Assembly: GCA_001642005.1 (NCBI GenBank)
Contig: LWCA01000447.1
Span: 1-27,084 of the forward strand
Source of the DNA: Intoshia linei
Lineage: Eukaryota > Orthonectida > Rhopaluridae
DNA: 27,084 nt
Direction of reading: 5' to 3'
The notes below the pieces were generated by a model, which saw only the letters and a program-made list of their open reading frames with translations, made no database searches and had not been told where the DNA came from. Positions 8,001 to 17,246 of this stretch are shown piece by piece (positions within the stretch are counted from its first letter, which is position 1; each line of letters starts with the position of its first letter). The translations under genes and the position numbers were made by a program.

Positions 8001-10937
8001 CGTGCGTGATAATTTTATAAACCATATTTGTGGTATTTATACAATATCGTACATCTGATATCTTGCGTAAAATCTAAAGATTCGATATTATTGTTTTTAA
8101 TTTTTTGGGATAATACAATTTAAATAATGTAAATAGCCATAATTTGAGAAATTAAATTGTTAATAAAATCCCAAAAAATTAAGCTAAAAACAAATTTAAA
8201 AAAATAAACTGTATAACTAAACATGCAGAAGAATATAATAAAGTCGGTACCACGTTTAAAGCTCAAACTCTAATTTCCGTTAAAATAAAGTTCAGTTTTA
8301 AGTTATCCATAATATTTTTAAAGTGATATTTAAAATGACAAACGCAACTCGAATAGTGTTAAATGTTTTTGATTGCGAATTAGTTTTTCTATTATAAAAA
8401 TACACACTTTTAGTGCTAATTGCCCATCAAATTCTAAAATTTTTGAAAAAATGTGACACCCTAATGTACAATGTACATTATTATTTAGTATTACATGATT
8501 AGTTTCAGCATGTAGTTATTATATTAGAAAAATATGAAATTACTCACTCTTGGGTAAATACCCACAGGTTGAGAATCACTATTCTATACATTGTTTAATG
8601 CAGCGGTTGCAAAAATTTTTGTTTAAAAAAATCAGAACAAATTTCGAAAAAAATTGAATGTCTGTATATTCCGGATCATGTAAAAAACTGATATTCCTAG
8701 AATTTTAAGTCACTATTTTTATTCAGTTTTTGAGGTGAGTGTTTTCATATTTGTTAGTGTTTATTCTTATACATCTGCATCTTCCTAGTCAACATCACAT
8801 TTCAACAACAATAAGAACTGGAAGACATATTTAAAAAACAGAATTAGTTAGATTCTGAGAGACTAGAAAGGTTGAAAACTTATACTTTAATCAATGAAAA
8901 TATACATACAAAATGTATATCATCATTGTTAATGAATAAATTAATAACTTTATAAAAAATTAAATAGTTACTTGAAACCTGTGGAATCATATGACCATTA
9001 TTATTTGACTGAGATTCACATGATAACAAAGGTAAATAAGGGTTATTTTGTGGTGCATACCAACTGTTTGCTCCCCAGTCTAAACATTTTATTATATTAA
9101 TGTAATTGTATATATTACATGCACTCCTATTTCCAATAAAAGGGTTACTGACAGCGGCTGCTGCGGCTGCAGCCGCAGCATAGTTTGTACTAATACTTGA
9201 AATGTAGATTTTGTTGGTAGTTTCTGATGAAAGGTTTCGAAGAACACGGTTAATAGAAGAAACCTAAATATAAATATAACCGGAAAATAATATTAGTTTA
9301 AAACTCTTAAGGGGTCAAAAAATGGGAAATTTAATTAATTTGTATATTCCTTGAAGTTGTTTATTGATAAACCACACTTGACTCAATAAACTTAAGAGAG
9401 GGATATAAGCTATATTATTAATGTTTGTTGACTCTTTATACATGTAAGAAAAGTCAGCAGGTGGTCTAATTCAGCAAATTTGTCTGGACTAAATTTCTTT
9501 CTTCAATCTCACACAGTTTCAATGTAAAAGTTTTAATTCTAGCCTCAGGTGTTACTTTTATTGATGCATATTTTTTAAATTATAATTATATAGTGTTACT
9601 TGAAATTTTAATCAAAAATTTGTATTTACAAATTTTAAATGAAAATATAATATATTTTTATTCGGATAACTGTCATTGGGGACAAAAAGAAAACGGATTA
9701 AGTTGTGAGAAGTCGGTTTGAGAATACCGTGTTGCGATTTTAAAAAAGAGTGTCAAAAAAATTACAGTCTCACCTTTTGAACAAAACCATCAGGGCAAAA
9801 AACTTTTATTTATAACAGTACTCTGTACAAACGATTGGTTTGACAAAAAAATTTAAAAATTATGTCTTTATTCTCAAGCGCTGCCAAAAAATTTGTTTTA
9901 GTCAATATTTTTAATTAGAAAACGCCGATAGTTATTTGTCATTTAAATATCCGTCCAATCGAAATTGAATTTATAACGCTTAAATGATTATATTGATAAA
10001 TGCGGGAGAAATTGCATCTGCCTCTAGCTTTGCAAATAGCGGTGATTGACTTGAGTCAATCCGTTATATTGATGTAACAGAGCTAAACTATAATTTATTG
10101 CAATCTTAACGTTTGTATAATTGTAGTGGCGAATGTAAATCCTAAAAATCTGATGTAAAGTGGGCCCACATGGATAATCAAGTTTGATAGGTTCATGACT
10201 TATGAATTGAATAAAGATAAATTGAGTTATTGATACATCGAATCTGATATATTTAGATGTACAAATTGGTTATTTGTCATTTATCGATTTAATTGTCAAA
10301 TTAATCTTACGCTCGGTATATTATCTTCATTGCAGATCTTTTCGTTTAAAAGCCTATCTCGTATTTCCCATGCAAAAATGGAAGGGCATTCACTTTTATA
10401 ATTGGCAATTTTTTGAACAACTTCTTCTGTTGCAACGCGAGGTTTACTTCCACCTATTGCACGAGGTCTAATAGATCCCGTTTCATAGTATCTTCCTAGA
10501 ATTTTGCTTACACACCCATTCGAAACTTGTAAAATTCTTGAAATATCACATGGACGTGCTCCATTGTGTGCCAATTCTACTATTCGTTTTCGTGTTCTTT
10601 CCGGTAACGGGCGTCCTAAATTATGATGATAATATATTTAACAATTTACCATTGACAAACACCCCTCCCAGTTGGTTTATCCCACTGTGACCTAAAAATA
10701 AAAATTTAGAATTAGAATTAAAACTATAAATAAAAATCTAATAATAGACATGTCGTTATACTTACCTCGTCGTTGCCGTTTGTGGTTTTCAGTTGGCTCC
10801 TTTTCTGTTCCTTCAGATAAAGCTTTGGTTGCGTCAGACGTATATAGTATTTGCTTAGTTTGCTCGTTTTTCTTGTCAGAATTTTCGATGGAAGATTGTA
10901 CTGAAAGACCAGAATCCTTTCCATTCATTTCTTGCAT
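5073..10937 (-). CDS. Pax6: Pax6 paired-domain/homeodomain transcription factor, ten exons
   Basis: Exons in coding order are 10937-10766 (acceptor at 10945), 10691-10650, 10615-10311, 9263-9119, 9079-8972, 6538-6431, 6386-6350, 6311-5952, 5643-5369 and 5299-5073. They join in frame into 592 residues. The paired domain (about residues 59-185) starts [14 protein letters not shown] and includes [20 protein letters not shown] and [15 protein letters not shown] nine-alanine run follows (about 202-210), then the WG..WY motif known in Pax6 linkers. The homeodomain (about 276-335) runs from LQRNRTSF through [16 protein letters not shown] to [17 protein letters not shown], with the Pax-class serine at position 50. 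The tail is Asn/Ser-rich and keeps YSCML and a C-terminal YW, both Pax6 hallmarks. An unusually long N-terminal extension of about 58 residues precedes the paired domain. The true start could lie in an unseen upstream exon, because an AG acceptor sits eight bases before the ATG. Pax6 binds DNA in the nucleus and directs eye and neural development in animals. Identification is very firm. Confidence 0.96.
5799..5815. promoter_or_regulatory. palindromic CRE-type (TGACGTCA) site in a Pax6 intron
   Basis: TGACGTCA at 5808-5815 is a perfect cAMP-response-element/ATF consensus. It overlaps a second dyad, ACGTCAT-A-ATGACGT (5799-5813). The site lies in the 308-nt intron 5644-5951, much longer than the usual 34-44 nt here. 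GC-containing palindromes are rare in this AT-rich DNA. Regulation of Pax6 by a bZIP factor is inference. Confidence 0.45.
7324..7340. repeat. 17-bp near-perfect palindrome in the large Pax6 intron
   Basis: AATGGACA-A-TGTCCATT: two 8-bp arms around one base. The shape would suit a dimeric DNA-binding protein, but no factor can be named. Confidence 0.5.
8530..8572. mobile_element. hAT-type terminal fragment in the Pax6 intron
   Basis: The reverse complement reads TAGTGATTCTCAACCTGTGGG, the characteristic start of many hAT miniature elements. A matching opposite end was not found, so this is an orphan terminus. Confidence 0.4.
9264..10310 (-). other. 1.05-kb Pax6 intron within the paired-domain coding region
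   Basis: It splits the paired domain exactly between IPS and VSS (phase 0), with donor GTAAGATT at 10310 and acceptor TTTAG at 9264-9268. No coding sequence is seen inside. An 18-bp dyad containing an AP-1-like TGAGTCA occurs at 10044-10061. Confidence 0.8.
10044..10061. promoter_or_regulatory. 18-bp dyad with AP-1-like core in a Pax6 intron
   Basis: GATTGACT-TG-AGTCAATC has 8-bp inverted arms and contains TGAGTCA. A TTTGCAAAT octamer-like string lies about 16 bp upstream (10030-10037). A regulatory role is inferred from symmetry and location only. Confidence 0.35.
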
Positions 10938-11410
10938 CCACGTTTCTAAATAGAGTAATTAGATGACTCGATTGATAGTTAACATTAATTGACTGAACCA
11001 TGAAAATAAATTGTTCATAAAATTGGTCAAGTGAAAATAAAAACTAAAAAAATGATGCGTATTTCACAGTTGACTACCAAATTATATCTTGAACATGATT
11101 TATAATAATGTTCACTAATGAAGAGATATTGAGGTATAAATAATAATATCACTTTGTTTATTTTGATTTTATAATTTTGACGTTTGTATCAACTTATGCG
11201 AGTAAAATTTAAGAATTAAATTTTAGTCTTAATCACGCTTTTATCAATGCAAATGCAAATTGCCGAAAATTTGGAATAAATGAATTAGAAATGAAGAAGT
11301 ATAAATTGGCCTATGCATCTAGCGTAAGAATACTATTTTTTGTGATCAACAGACTAGGTTAAATAATTTAATTTATTTTAATTTGTTACTGAAGCGTAAT
11401 AAATATAATA

Positions 11411-11545
11411 ATGCAACCAATGAGGGTAAGTAATGTACTTGTTGCGTTATTTAAAAAATAGACCAAGAACTATAGACCAATTATATTCTCTATGTCGTTT
11501 CTCTCTTATACGCAATGTTACATTGAATCTCAGCATGTGGCCTGA
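11411..11545 (+). other. possible spliced micro-ORF with a typical 36-nt intron
   Basis: ATGCAACCAATGAGG (11411-11425) is followed by a strong donor GTAAGTAA and, 36 nt later, an acceptor AAATAG (ending 11461). Joining gives an open frame of 32 residues to a TGA at 11543-11545. The intron length and borders match those of real genes in this window, but the peptide is unrecognised and short. It could instead be a 5' untranslated exon pair of a plus-strand transcript. Confidence 0.3.
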
Positions 11546-11626
11546 GAATAAATCGAAAATCGTCTAAAGTTGAATATATTGACACGCCTTACATATAATT
11601 TTCATTTTCCTTCTGATTACACCACG

Positions 11627-11760
11627 ATGGATACAACTCAATCAAATTTATTGATTGGAAGAGGAATTAATTTGGACAATTCATCATTAGAGTGAGTATC
11701 GCTTACATTCTTATCTTAAGATTTGCGGCATATACCACCGGATTTATTCAACCAGTTTAA
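11627..11760 (+). other. possible second spliced micro-ORF with strong GTGAGTAT donor
   Basis: An ATG at 11627 opens 21 codons ending at the donor GTGAGTAT (11692). A TTAAG acceptor at 11720 would give a 29-nt intron and a further 12 codons to a TAA at 11758-11760, for 34 residues in all. The intron is shorter than any confirmed here (minimum 34 nt) and the peptide is unrecognised. Confidence is low. Confidence 0.2.
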
Positions 11761-13485
11761 TTTTTAATCTATGGAGCATTCAACTACTACAAAGATTTAT
11801 CAGTGATTAGATAACGGAAACAATTGTTTACAAACATTGCAATCTCTAATTAAGAGATTATTGCAGATTTAAATGTGGACAAATAAAGACAGTAAGATTC
11901 TCCATTGAGTACTGAGATCTTTACTGGAAATATCATGGATTAAAATTTAAATATTATTATTATATTAATTTTAAAACTTACGCAAATAATTTTGATACAT
12001 TTTCTATTTTCGATATGGATTCCCTGCAAATGTACTTAATTGGAATTGTTTATTTATAGAATTTCACATGTTGCAATTCCGCATAATTTAAATATCACAC
12101 ATTTGTACATTGTCAACTTATCACTTATTGAATTACCCCGTCACTCAGGTTTATGCTTTATTGCTTAAAGACACAAAACTTAGTATCTCCTATAATTGAT
12201 TATGTAGTTTTCATTAAGGTATGACAAAGTGAAAACAAACAAAGAGTTTGACACATTTTGTATTCTTATCAAAGACTTTAATGTGTATTATTTATATTTC
12301 AATTTACACGCTAAAAATAATAAGTCGTTGTCGCCTGCAGCATCCAGAAGTGGGATTATAATTCAAAATTGTGTCGAATAGTGTCATAAATTGTTAAGTA
12401 ATAAAAATATAACATTTTGATTTAATTTTAGTTTATTTCGTTAATTAACAAAATTTTAATTGTTTTATTCCCCATTGAATCAAGTCAAGTGTCAATTTTA
12501 AAAAAATGAAAATTTGGAATATCTTCATAAAAATATTTTCCAAACTCGTTAAATGACGAAATCGTAAAGAAACGAAGCGGATTAATTTGTCTGACAGCTG
12601 AATTATCATTTGATTGTTGCAGATCAATCCAACCAAAAGTAAATTGAGATATCCAAATCAACGCAAATTAAATTACATGAATTTGCTAATGTGTAATTGG
12701 AATCAATTTAATTAGGTTCTATATCGACTTTTTCATTTCATGAATATTCTTACCAACAATTTACAATATAGTGTTGGTCAATTTGTATGAAACTATTAAT
12801 TAACGTGATAACAATTGAAAAAACCGAAAACTGGCGCTAGATTGGTATTTCATACACATTTTGCCAATAATCTTCACCAAAGTTGTAATGGGTGATTTGT
12901 ATTAAATAATTTAAAATTTACAATTTTCAAAGTTTGATAATGTAGATTGATTTTCAAATCTTTGTCCAGAATCAGATATGGGGATTATATTTATCATATC
13001 AATCAACCACTTAATTCATAATGCACTATCAATTTCAGGTAAATATTGCGTGACATGTTTGCATTGCTATATTCCCGTAAGGGATTTTTATCGTTTTTGA
13101 TTATTTTCCTTATTGTTTTTTTATGACAAGTAGCAAATGCCAATCAATCTATTTTTTAAAATTACATGCATTTATTGATATCCTAGATGTCTAATATAAT
13201 TTGTGCAGTGTATTAATAGGGTCAAAAATTAAAAATTATCAAATATATTTTGTCAATATTTAACTTTTATATAATAAAAAATAAAAAAAATAAAGAAAAC
13301 TTATATTCATTTATATTTTTCATATACAATTCTGGTTAAGAGTATTATAGTATTATTTTGTTACAATTTTTAAGTTTATTGGGAATCATTAAATTATGTG
13401 ATACAAATTTGTAATATTTTAATTATCACTTTATTAAATTAGTCAAGAATTGTAGAAAAATTTCCAATTTTTGATCAGTCTATGG

Positions 13486-14298
13486 TAGGATTTCTCAACC
13501 TTTTTTAAATTTAGCACCCCGGTTAGCCAGATCAATTATTTCCAGATCCCCTGCAAAAATAAAAAATGATACCTTAAAATTCAACTTAAAAATCGTATTT
13601 TAATGAGATTTAAAAAAATCACCGTATCAAACATAATCAATAAATGAACATAGAAGCTGTATTTGATGAAATTTAAATTATATTTCAATTAAACTAATAT
13701 TTTTGTGGAATATATAAAAGCAACAAAACTATGTAATTAAAAAAATATTTTAATTTACATAATAAATTTATGATGAATCATCACTGATAATATAATTAAC
13801 GAGAGTTTTAGTTGTTGTATATCGTAAATAAGTTAATCATATCTGGTTTTGTGTGAGATAAACCAACTCTCATATCGTGTGACAACTTATCTTCCCATCT
13901 ATATCTACTTTTCGATTTTTGGTCATATCGTGATCTCTTAATGGAAAAATTCTCAATAAATATATTTTCATTATTTGGATGTTTTTCTATTCGTTTTAAC
14001 AGACAAGTTTTAAGATTGCAATTACACATTATAAAATGACAATTCATGTATTGAGCTCTATCATTCTTTCCACTTTCTATAATCCCAGTAAACATATACT
14101 TTACGTATTCATTATTCCATTTGTAAATTTTTTGCATATATCAATTATATTGATTCAATATACACTTATTTAAGTGATAAAACACGTTTATTAAGATTTT
14201 TTATTAAAATTTTAAAAAATAAGAATAGTTTTTCCAGCACCCCGGAAATTAATTATAGCACCCCTAGGAGTGCTAATACCCCCGGTTAAGAAACCCTG
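13486..14298 (-). mobile_element. 813-bp decayed hAT element with transposase C-terminal remnant
   Basis: The left end TAGGATTTCTCAACC and the reverse-complemented right end CAGGGTTTCTTAACC are matching hAT-type terminal repeats. Both are followed by an ATTTAGCACCCC/TATTAGCACTCC stretch. The interior holds a minus-strand open frame (13808-14137) resembling the end of a FAM200/ZBED5-like hAT transposase. No 8-bp target duplication survives. The element has lost most of its transposase. Confidence 0.7.
13808..14137 (-). pseudogene. hAT transposase C-terminal remnant (FAM200/ZBED5-like)
   Basis: 109 codons remain. The last 25 residues (KLSHDMRVGLSHTKPDMINL) follow the pattern D-[ML]-R-x-x-L-x-x-x-x-P-x-I/M-x-x-L. 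That pattern closes hAT-derived proteins such as ZBED5 and FAM200. The upstream part has no recognisable catalytic core and looks scrambled or deleted. Its position inside matching hAT terminal repeats supports the call. Confidence 0.55.
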
Positions 14299-15487
14299 GA
14301 TTTACCTTATTTAAAATTATTATTTGATTTTCACCCTAATACTGAAAATTAATCATTATACCCTCCTCCTAATTTTTACAATCAATTAATTTTTATATTA
14401 AAAAAATTACATATACATTACTACAGCATCAGTTTCTGTATCACTTTCTGATTTAAGTATTTAATAAATAAAATATAGATAATGTTTGCTTTTTAAGAAA
14501 TGTATTTATTTTTCAACTAAAATTAAAACTTATATACAACATTCATAAATGCTAGAGCATTACTTAACCTATTTTTTATTCACATAAGAAATTGCATCAG
14601 GGGTTCTGAATTTTTGTCATATTTGCTCCCACTTTTAACATGAGAATGTTCCCACCGTCCAATAATAAAATAAAATTTTCTTAAGCATAATAATTTGACA
14701 AGTTTTTTTCGCTGTAAAGTTAATGTACCCATTATTTTTTATACAATTAAGTAATTCTGTTGTTAATAATTATTATTAATTGAACAGATTGTAAACAATT
14801 TTCTTGGTTTATTTACTCTGTTAAAATAAATGTGAAAGTACTTATTAAATTAGTATGACATTGAACAAGTATCGTGACAATTTTCTAACAAATGATTAAT
14901 GTTTCCAATCTAACCAAGATAAAAGTTAAATATATTAATATTAAATATTTATACTATTGTGTTAATACTTTATGATAATACCTAACTCAGGATGGTCCAA
15001 ACACATGGCAAGTGGAAATGGGCTAAAAAATAAAATTTACAAATTTCGCGGGCCGCAACATTAAAAATATGTCAAAAGGCGGATATAAGACCAAAAAGTT
15101 AAAATTTGACAGATTAATCAGAAAATTACCACCAGTATAATGATATAAATATTACGCCAATTAAAAATATAAATTAAATTTTATAAAGTTATCACAATAC
15201 AAAAGGTCGAAAAAGTAAGAAGTTGCGAATAATTAATACAAAAAGACAGAATTATTTCTAAAAGTTTTAAATTAATGCTAGGTAATGTAATACTTATGAT
15301 ATTTATGTAAACACATTTTTTCAAACGCTGCACCCTGGCGCATTTGTCCGTCTCAGCAAAGTTTACTTGTTTTACTATTAACTAATAATTTATATCCAAA
15401 TAATAATTTCAAAAATATATTATTGGAAATGAAAAGTTTTTTATAATGCATTTTGTCAATATTATAATTTTTTAATATCGTTTAGGG
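14299..15487. other. gap with scattered transposon-like ends, no gene
   Basis: AT-rich. A hAT-like start (CAGGATGGTCCAAAC) at about 14989, with a GCGGGCCGC patch at 15048-15056, suggests another decayed miniature element. Its possible right end lies near 15340 (reverse complement CAGGGTGCAGCG). No target duplication was found. No coding sequence is seen. Confidence 0.35.
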
Positions 15488-15770
15488 CAGTGTTTACCAA
15501 CGTGGGCTATAAAACTTGTGAAATAATTTGAGCGTTTTTAGTTTACAGGAGGCGATTGAACAATTTAAGAAAATTATACTAAAATTATTTGTCATCGTAT
15601 GGAACGAGGAAAAAGAAATTGACTGAAAAAATCAAATGAATCTCATTGAAAATTTTTTAAATAAAAGTTTACCGTACTTTATAAAAAACTGATACATTTT
15701 AATAAGGAAACGTTGTTAAGAATATTTTTATCCAAAGGGGTGTTAGCTGAAAAAAGGTTGGAAAACACTG
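15488..15770. mobile_element. 283-bp hAT-type miniature element
   Basis: The left end is CAGTGTTTACCAACGTGGG and the reverse-complemented right end CAGTGTTTTCCAACC, a clear terminal inverted repeat. The flanking 8-mers GTTTAGGG (15480-15487) and ATTTAAGG (15771-15778) agree at six of eight positions, as an aged hAT target duplication would. No intact coding sequence is inside. Confidence 0.75.
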
Positions 15771-17036
15771 ATTTAAGGTAATTTAATTGTAAGATTTTTA
15801 TGATACAAAAAGTTTTAAATGGGTATTCTTAATATATACACATTTACACATTTTTTCGACCGACTATTTTTCATTTCTCAAAGAAATTATCGAGAATACA
15901 GGCACAATTGTATTTGGTATATTGGTAATCCTTATGTTTAGAAAAAAGTTGATTATATTTTAATGGTACTTGTAAATAAATACTTAAACGGTACATGTAA
16001 GAAATATTTGATTTCAATTGGTGTATTCATTTTGAATCTGTTAATATAATATATTTCAGGATTAAATCAAAAGTTAAAGTACTACTTTAAAAGTAAACTT
16101 GATTAATTTACATTATTAAATAACAATAAAAACTACTAGGTCAGTTTTCATAAAATTAAATTGGCACTTAATTTTTCGCATAAACGAACAATAATTATTT
16201 TGTGTGTATTCATTTTATTTAAAAAGCAGATATACCTTAATCAAAAGTATAATACATTATAGTATATGCATCACTTTGCTTTTCATAAAAAATATAACTT
16301 TAACTTAACAAATTATTGCTAAACATCAAAGCTTTATTACAAAATTTTCGGTTAGTTGTATTAATGTTATTTGGCGTAAAACTATGCTATTGGCATAATC
16401 CGCCTACCCTTTTAACTATAAACACACTTCAATATAAAAATTCAATTCATTATTTTACCTAATTAGAAACAAATTTGACATTTTTAGATATTATTTTATG
16501 AATATAAATACGTAGCAATACTGTCCATTCAATAAGCATTAAATGTGTGAAATGTAGTCTATATATCAGGGTCCTCAACCATCTTTTCAGAAGGGCCACA
16601 TTTTATCACTATAAAATTATTTAGAACCATAGCGGGTCACAATTTTTATTTTATTGTTAGATAATTTATGATACAAAAATTTTAAAATTATTAACAACAT
16701 TCGGCGGGTCACAAAATGGCTAACGAGCTACTAGTTGAGAATCACATGAGAGTTGAGAGATGAGAAATAATATGTATTTATTTTTAGTTTTGAAGGAATT
16801 GTTTATAAATTATATTATACGAACTGCAATCTTTAAAATTTTGGAAATAAGTTTTGATTTACGGAAATATTTATTTCAAAATTCACAATTGAAATTTTAT
16901 TAACCGTACACTAAAATTTAGTGACTTAATCATTAAATAAATACGATGACAGTAACTTTTAACGTTAGAAATTTAGTAAGTGATTTTTAACGATTAATAT
17001 TAAATAACATCAACAACGTAAAACCTTAGTTTATGA
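15771..17036. other. gap upstream of PSMD1 with one further hAT-like remnant
   Basis: AT-rich with no gene seen. A hAT-like remnant occupies about 16567-16745 and is listed separately. Confidence 0.4.
16567..16745. mobile_element. short hAT-like miniature element remnant
   Basis: It starts CAGGGTCCTCAACC with a GGGCCACATTTTATCAC follow-on. The reverse complement of its right side reads GTGATTCTCAACTAG followed by a GTGACCCGCC string. Both are the wording of hAT miniature-element ends. The ends are degenerate and no target duplication is evident. Confidence 0.55.
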
Positions 17037-17052
17037 GACTTACCGGTAAGTC
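17037..17052 (+). promoter_or_regulatory. 16-bp perfect palindrome holding a strong splice donor, possible PSMD1 5'UTR exon end
   Basis: GACTTACCGGTAAGTC reads identically on both strands and contains GGTAAGT. If used as a donor at 17046 it could splice to the acceptor at 17241-17242, just before the PSMD1 ATG, as a 197-nt 5'UTR intron. The splice is inference; the palindrome is exact. Confidence 0.4.
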
Positions 17053-17246
17053 CATTTATATTTAATTTTACACACCGTAGACAAGTTCATCATTTGGTTA
17101 TTTAACGTTTTTAATTTTAAAATTAAAAAATACGAATGTTCAAATGAACAAAAATAACTTCTTTGATTAGATATGTCTAGACCTGGTGTCACTAGGCTGG
17201 TGATAAAGTGTTATATTAAATAAATTTATTTTCATTTTATAGTAAA

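Larger units (their letters stand above)
6539..8971 (-). other. 2.4-kb Pax6 intron between the paired-domain linker and homeodomain exons
   Basis: The donor GTAACT at 8971 (phase 1) and the acceptor TTTATAG before 6538 join in frame (A|CC). A weaker donor GTTTCA at 8978 would break the phase, which is why the downstream one was chosen. The intron is over fifty times the typical length here. It contains a hAT-like right end at about 8545-8572 and a 17-bp dyad at 7324-7340. Open frames at 7103-7294 and 7384-7569 on the opposite strand show no known motif. It may host enhancers; nothing in it is recognisably coding. Confidence 0.7.
10946..13485. other. gap upstream of Pax6, part of the 6.3-kb divergent Pax6-PSMD1 interval
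   Basis: No known gene is recognised. The presumed Pax6 promoter or 5' exon should lie here. Two small plus-strand spliced ORF candidates occur at 11411-11545 and 11627-11760. An open frame at 12445-12636 (minus) has no known motif and lies in AT-rich DNA. Confidence 0.4.

Noticed and set aside
9080-9118. Reading through this 39-nt stretch as Pax6 coding sequence
   Set aside because: It is in frame without a stop, but has GTAATA...TTTAG borders and typical intron length, and removing it gives the conserved Pax6 WG..WY spacing; treated as an intron.
12445-12636. 63-codon minus-strand open frame
   Set aside because: Hydrophobic, AT-driven composition and no family wording.
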